Shown here: piece by piece, positions 18,265-18,553 of the stretch | Position numbering within the stretch: position 1 is the stretch's first letter | Layout of the letters: each line of letters opens with the position of its first letter | Origin: Rodentolepis nana | Lineage: Eukaryota; Platyhelminthes; Cestoda; Cyclophyllidea; Hymenolepididae | Direction of reading: 5' to 3' | Assembly: GCA_900617975.1 (NCBI GenBank) | Contig: UZAE01013856.1 | Location: 1-18,553, forward strand | DNA length: 18,553 nt | The notes under the pieces: model-generated | The model's database searches: none | What the model was told of the DNA's origin: nothing | The model's input: only the letters and a program-made list of their open reading frames with translations | Program-made: the position numbers and the translations under genes

Positions 18265-18518
18265 AACGAATACTTGCGTAGCAAAGATGCTGTCAGTGGG
18301 TCGTTTGTGAGTGTACAGGGGGAGGGAGTAAAATGATCAGTTAGAACGAACAACATGAATAAATGAAAGATTCAACTTACCAATAACTAGTGGGAAGGAT
18401 GGAGGGGGGTTAGGAGAACTGAGACAGCAATGATCACTCAAGTATGATGTGAATTCAGGAAATCAATCAATTTCTTTAAATACCACAATAAGTGTACAAG
18501 CATATTCATGATCTAAAT
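18265..18518 (-). repeat. Inverted-repeat arm 2 (254 bp, pairs with 12377-12630)
   Basis: Reverse complement of arm 1 with 4 substitutions and no gaps. In this orientation the putative six-base exon (18386-18381) and its GTAAGTT donor lie on the same strand as MINPP1 and upstream of it, so the arm could hold a non-coding first exon of that gene. Its outer end abuts the tail of retroposon copy I. Confidence 0.9.
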
Positions 18519-18553
18519 TTATTTATTTATTTCAAATGGCAGGCTTTATGATA
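18519..18553 (-). mobile_element. SINE-like retroposon, copy I (3' end only)
   Basis: On the minus strand the visible part reads TATCATAAAGCCTGCCATTT, then GAAATAAATAAATAAA. It is the 3' end of the family, with its 4-bp-repeat tail, and is cut by the window edge. The tail meets the inverted-repeat arm at about 18518. Confidence 0.75.

Noticed and set aside
1..18553. CRISPR arrays, operons or bacterial mobile elements
   Set aside because: The window is clearly eukaryotic; no regularly spaced direct repeats or polycistronic gene packing occur.

Overview
The window is eukaryotic nuclear DNA. It has split genes with GT-AG introns, AT-rich intergenic DNA, microsatellites and decayed transposable elements. 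Two protein genes can be assembled exon by exon, both on the minus strand. The first (1646-6789) is an EPB41L5/Yurt-type FERM-domain protein, open at its 3' end. The second (14002-16954) is a complete multiple inositol polyphosphate phosphatase (MINPP1 type) of 477 residues. In both genes introns are tiny near the start codon and grow toward the 3' end: 29, 36, 37, 71, 46, 72, 242 and 3220 nt, and 67, 188, 452 and 812 nt. That gradient is known from parasitic flatworms, so a platyhelminth, perhaps a tapeworm, is my best guess. No sequence here names the species.

Layout. 1-116 is the end of a short retroposon, followed by AT-rich DNA to 1640. 1646-6789 is the FERM gene. Its last intron (2152-5371) holds a 50-bp retroposon stub, a 306-bp retroposon, an ACCC microsatellite and a run of 30 G. 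6790-8810 has no recognisable gene and one retroposon copy. 8811-12270 is mainly a transposon graveyard, with a 5'-truncated LINE, a probable BEL/Pao relic, two more retroposon copies, and an internally deleted Tc1/mariner element with another retroposon inserted into its end. 12318-12320 is an assembly gap. 12377-12630 and 18265-18518 form a 254-bp inverted repeat (4 mismatches) around the MINPP1 gene. A last retroposon copy runs off the right end.

The most interesting result concerns a dispersed ~0.3-kb retroposon family with nine visible copies or pieces, counting the LINE tail. Several copies have target-site duplications, and at least four share nearly the same 5' end. Its 3' ~80 bp matches the 3' UTR of the LINE fragment at 8811-9396, which has its own 12-bp flanking repeat. 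This is the arrangement expected of a SINE that borrows the tail of a partner LINE. Two further leads are the near-identical inverted repeat, whose arms carry a possible 6-nt exon between good splice sites, and a 29-nt intron in the FERM gene.

The two genes are not obviously related in function. One product is a cortical polarity/cytoskeleton scaffold. The other is a secretory-pathway phosphatase acting on inositol phosphates.
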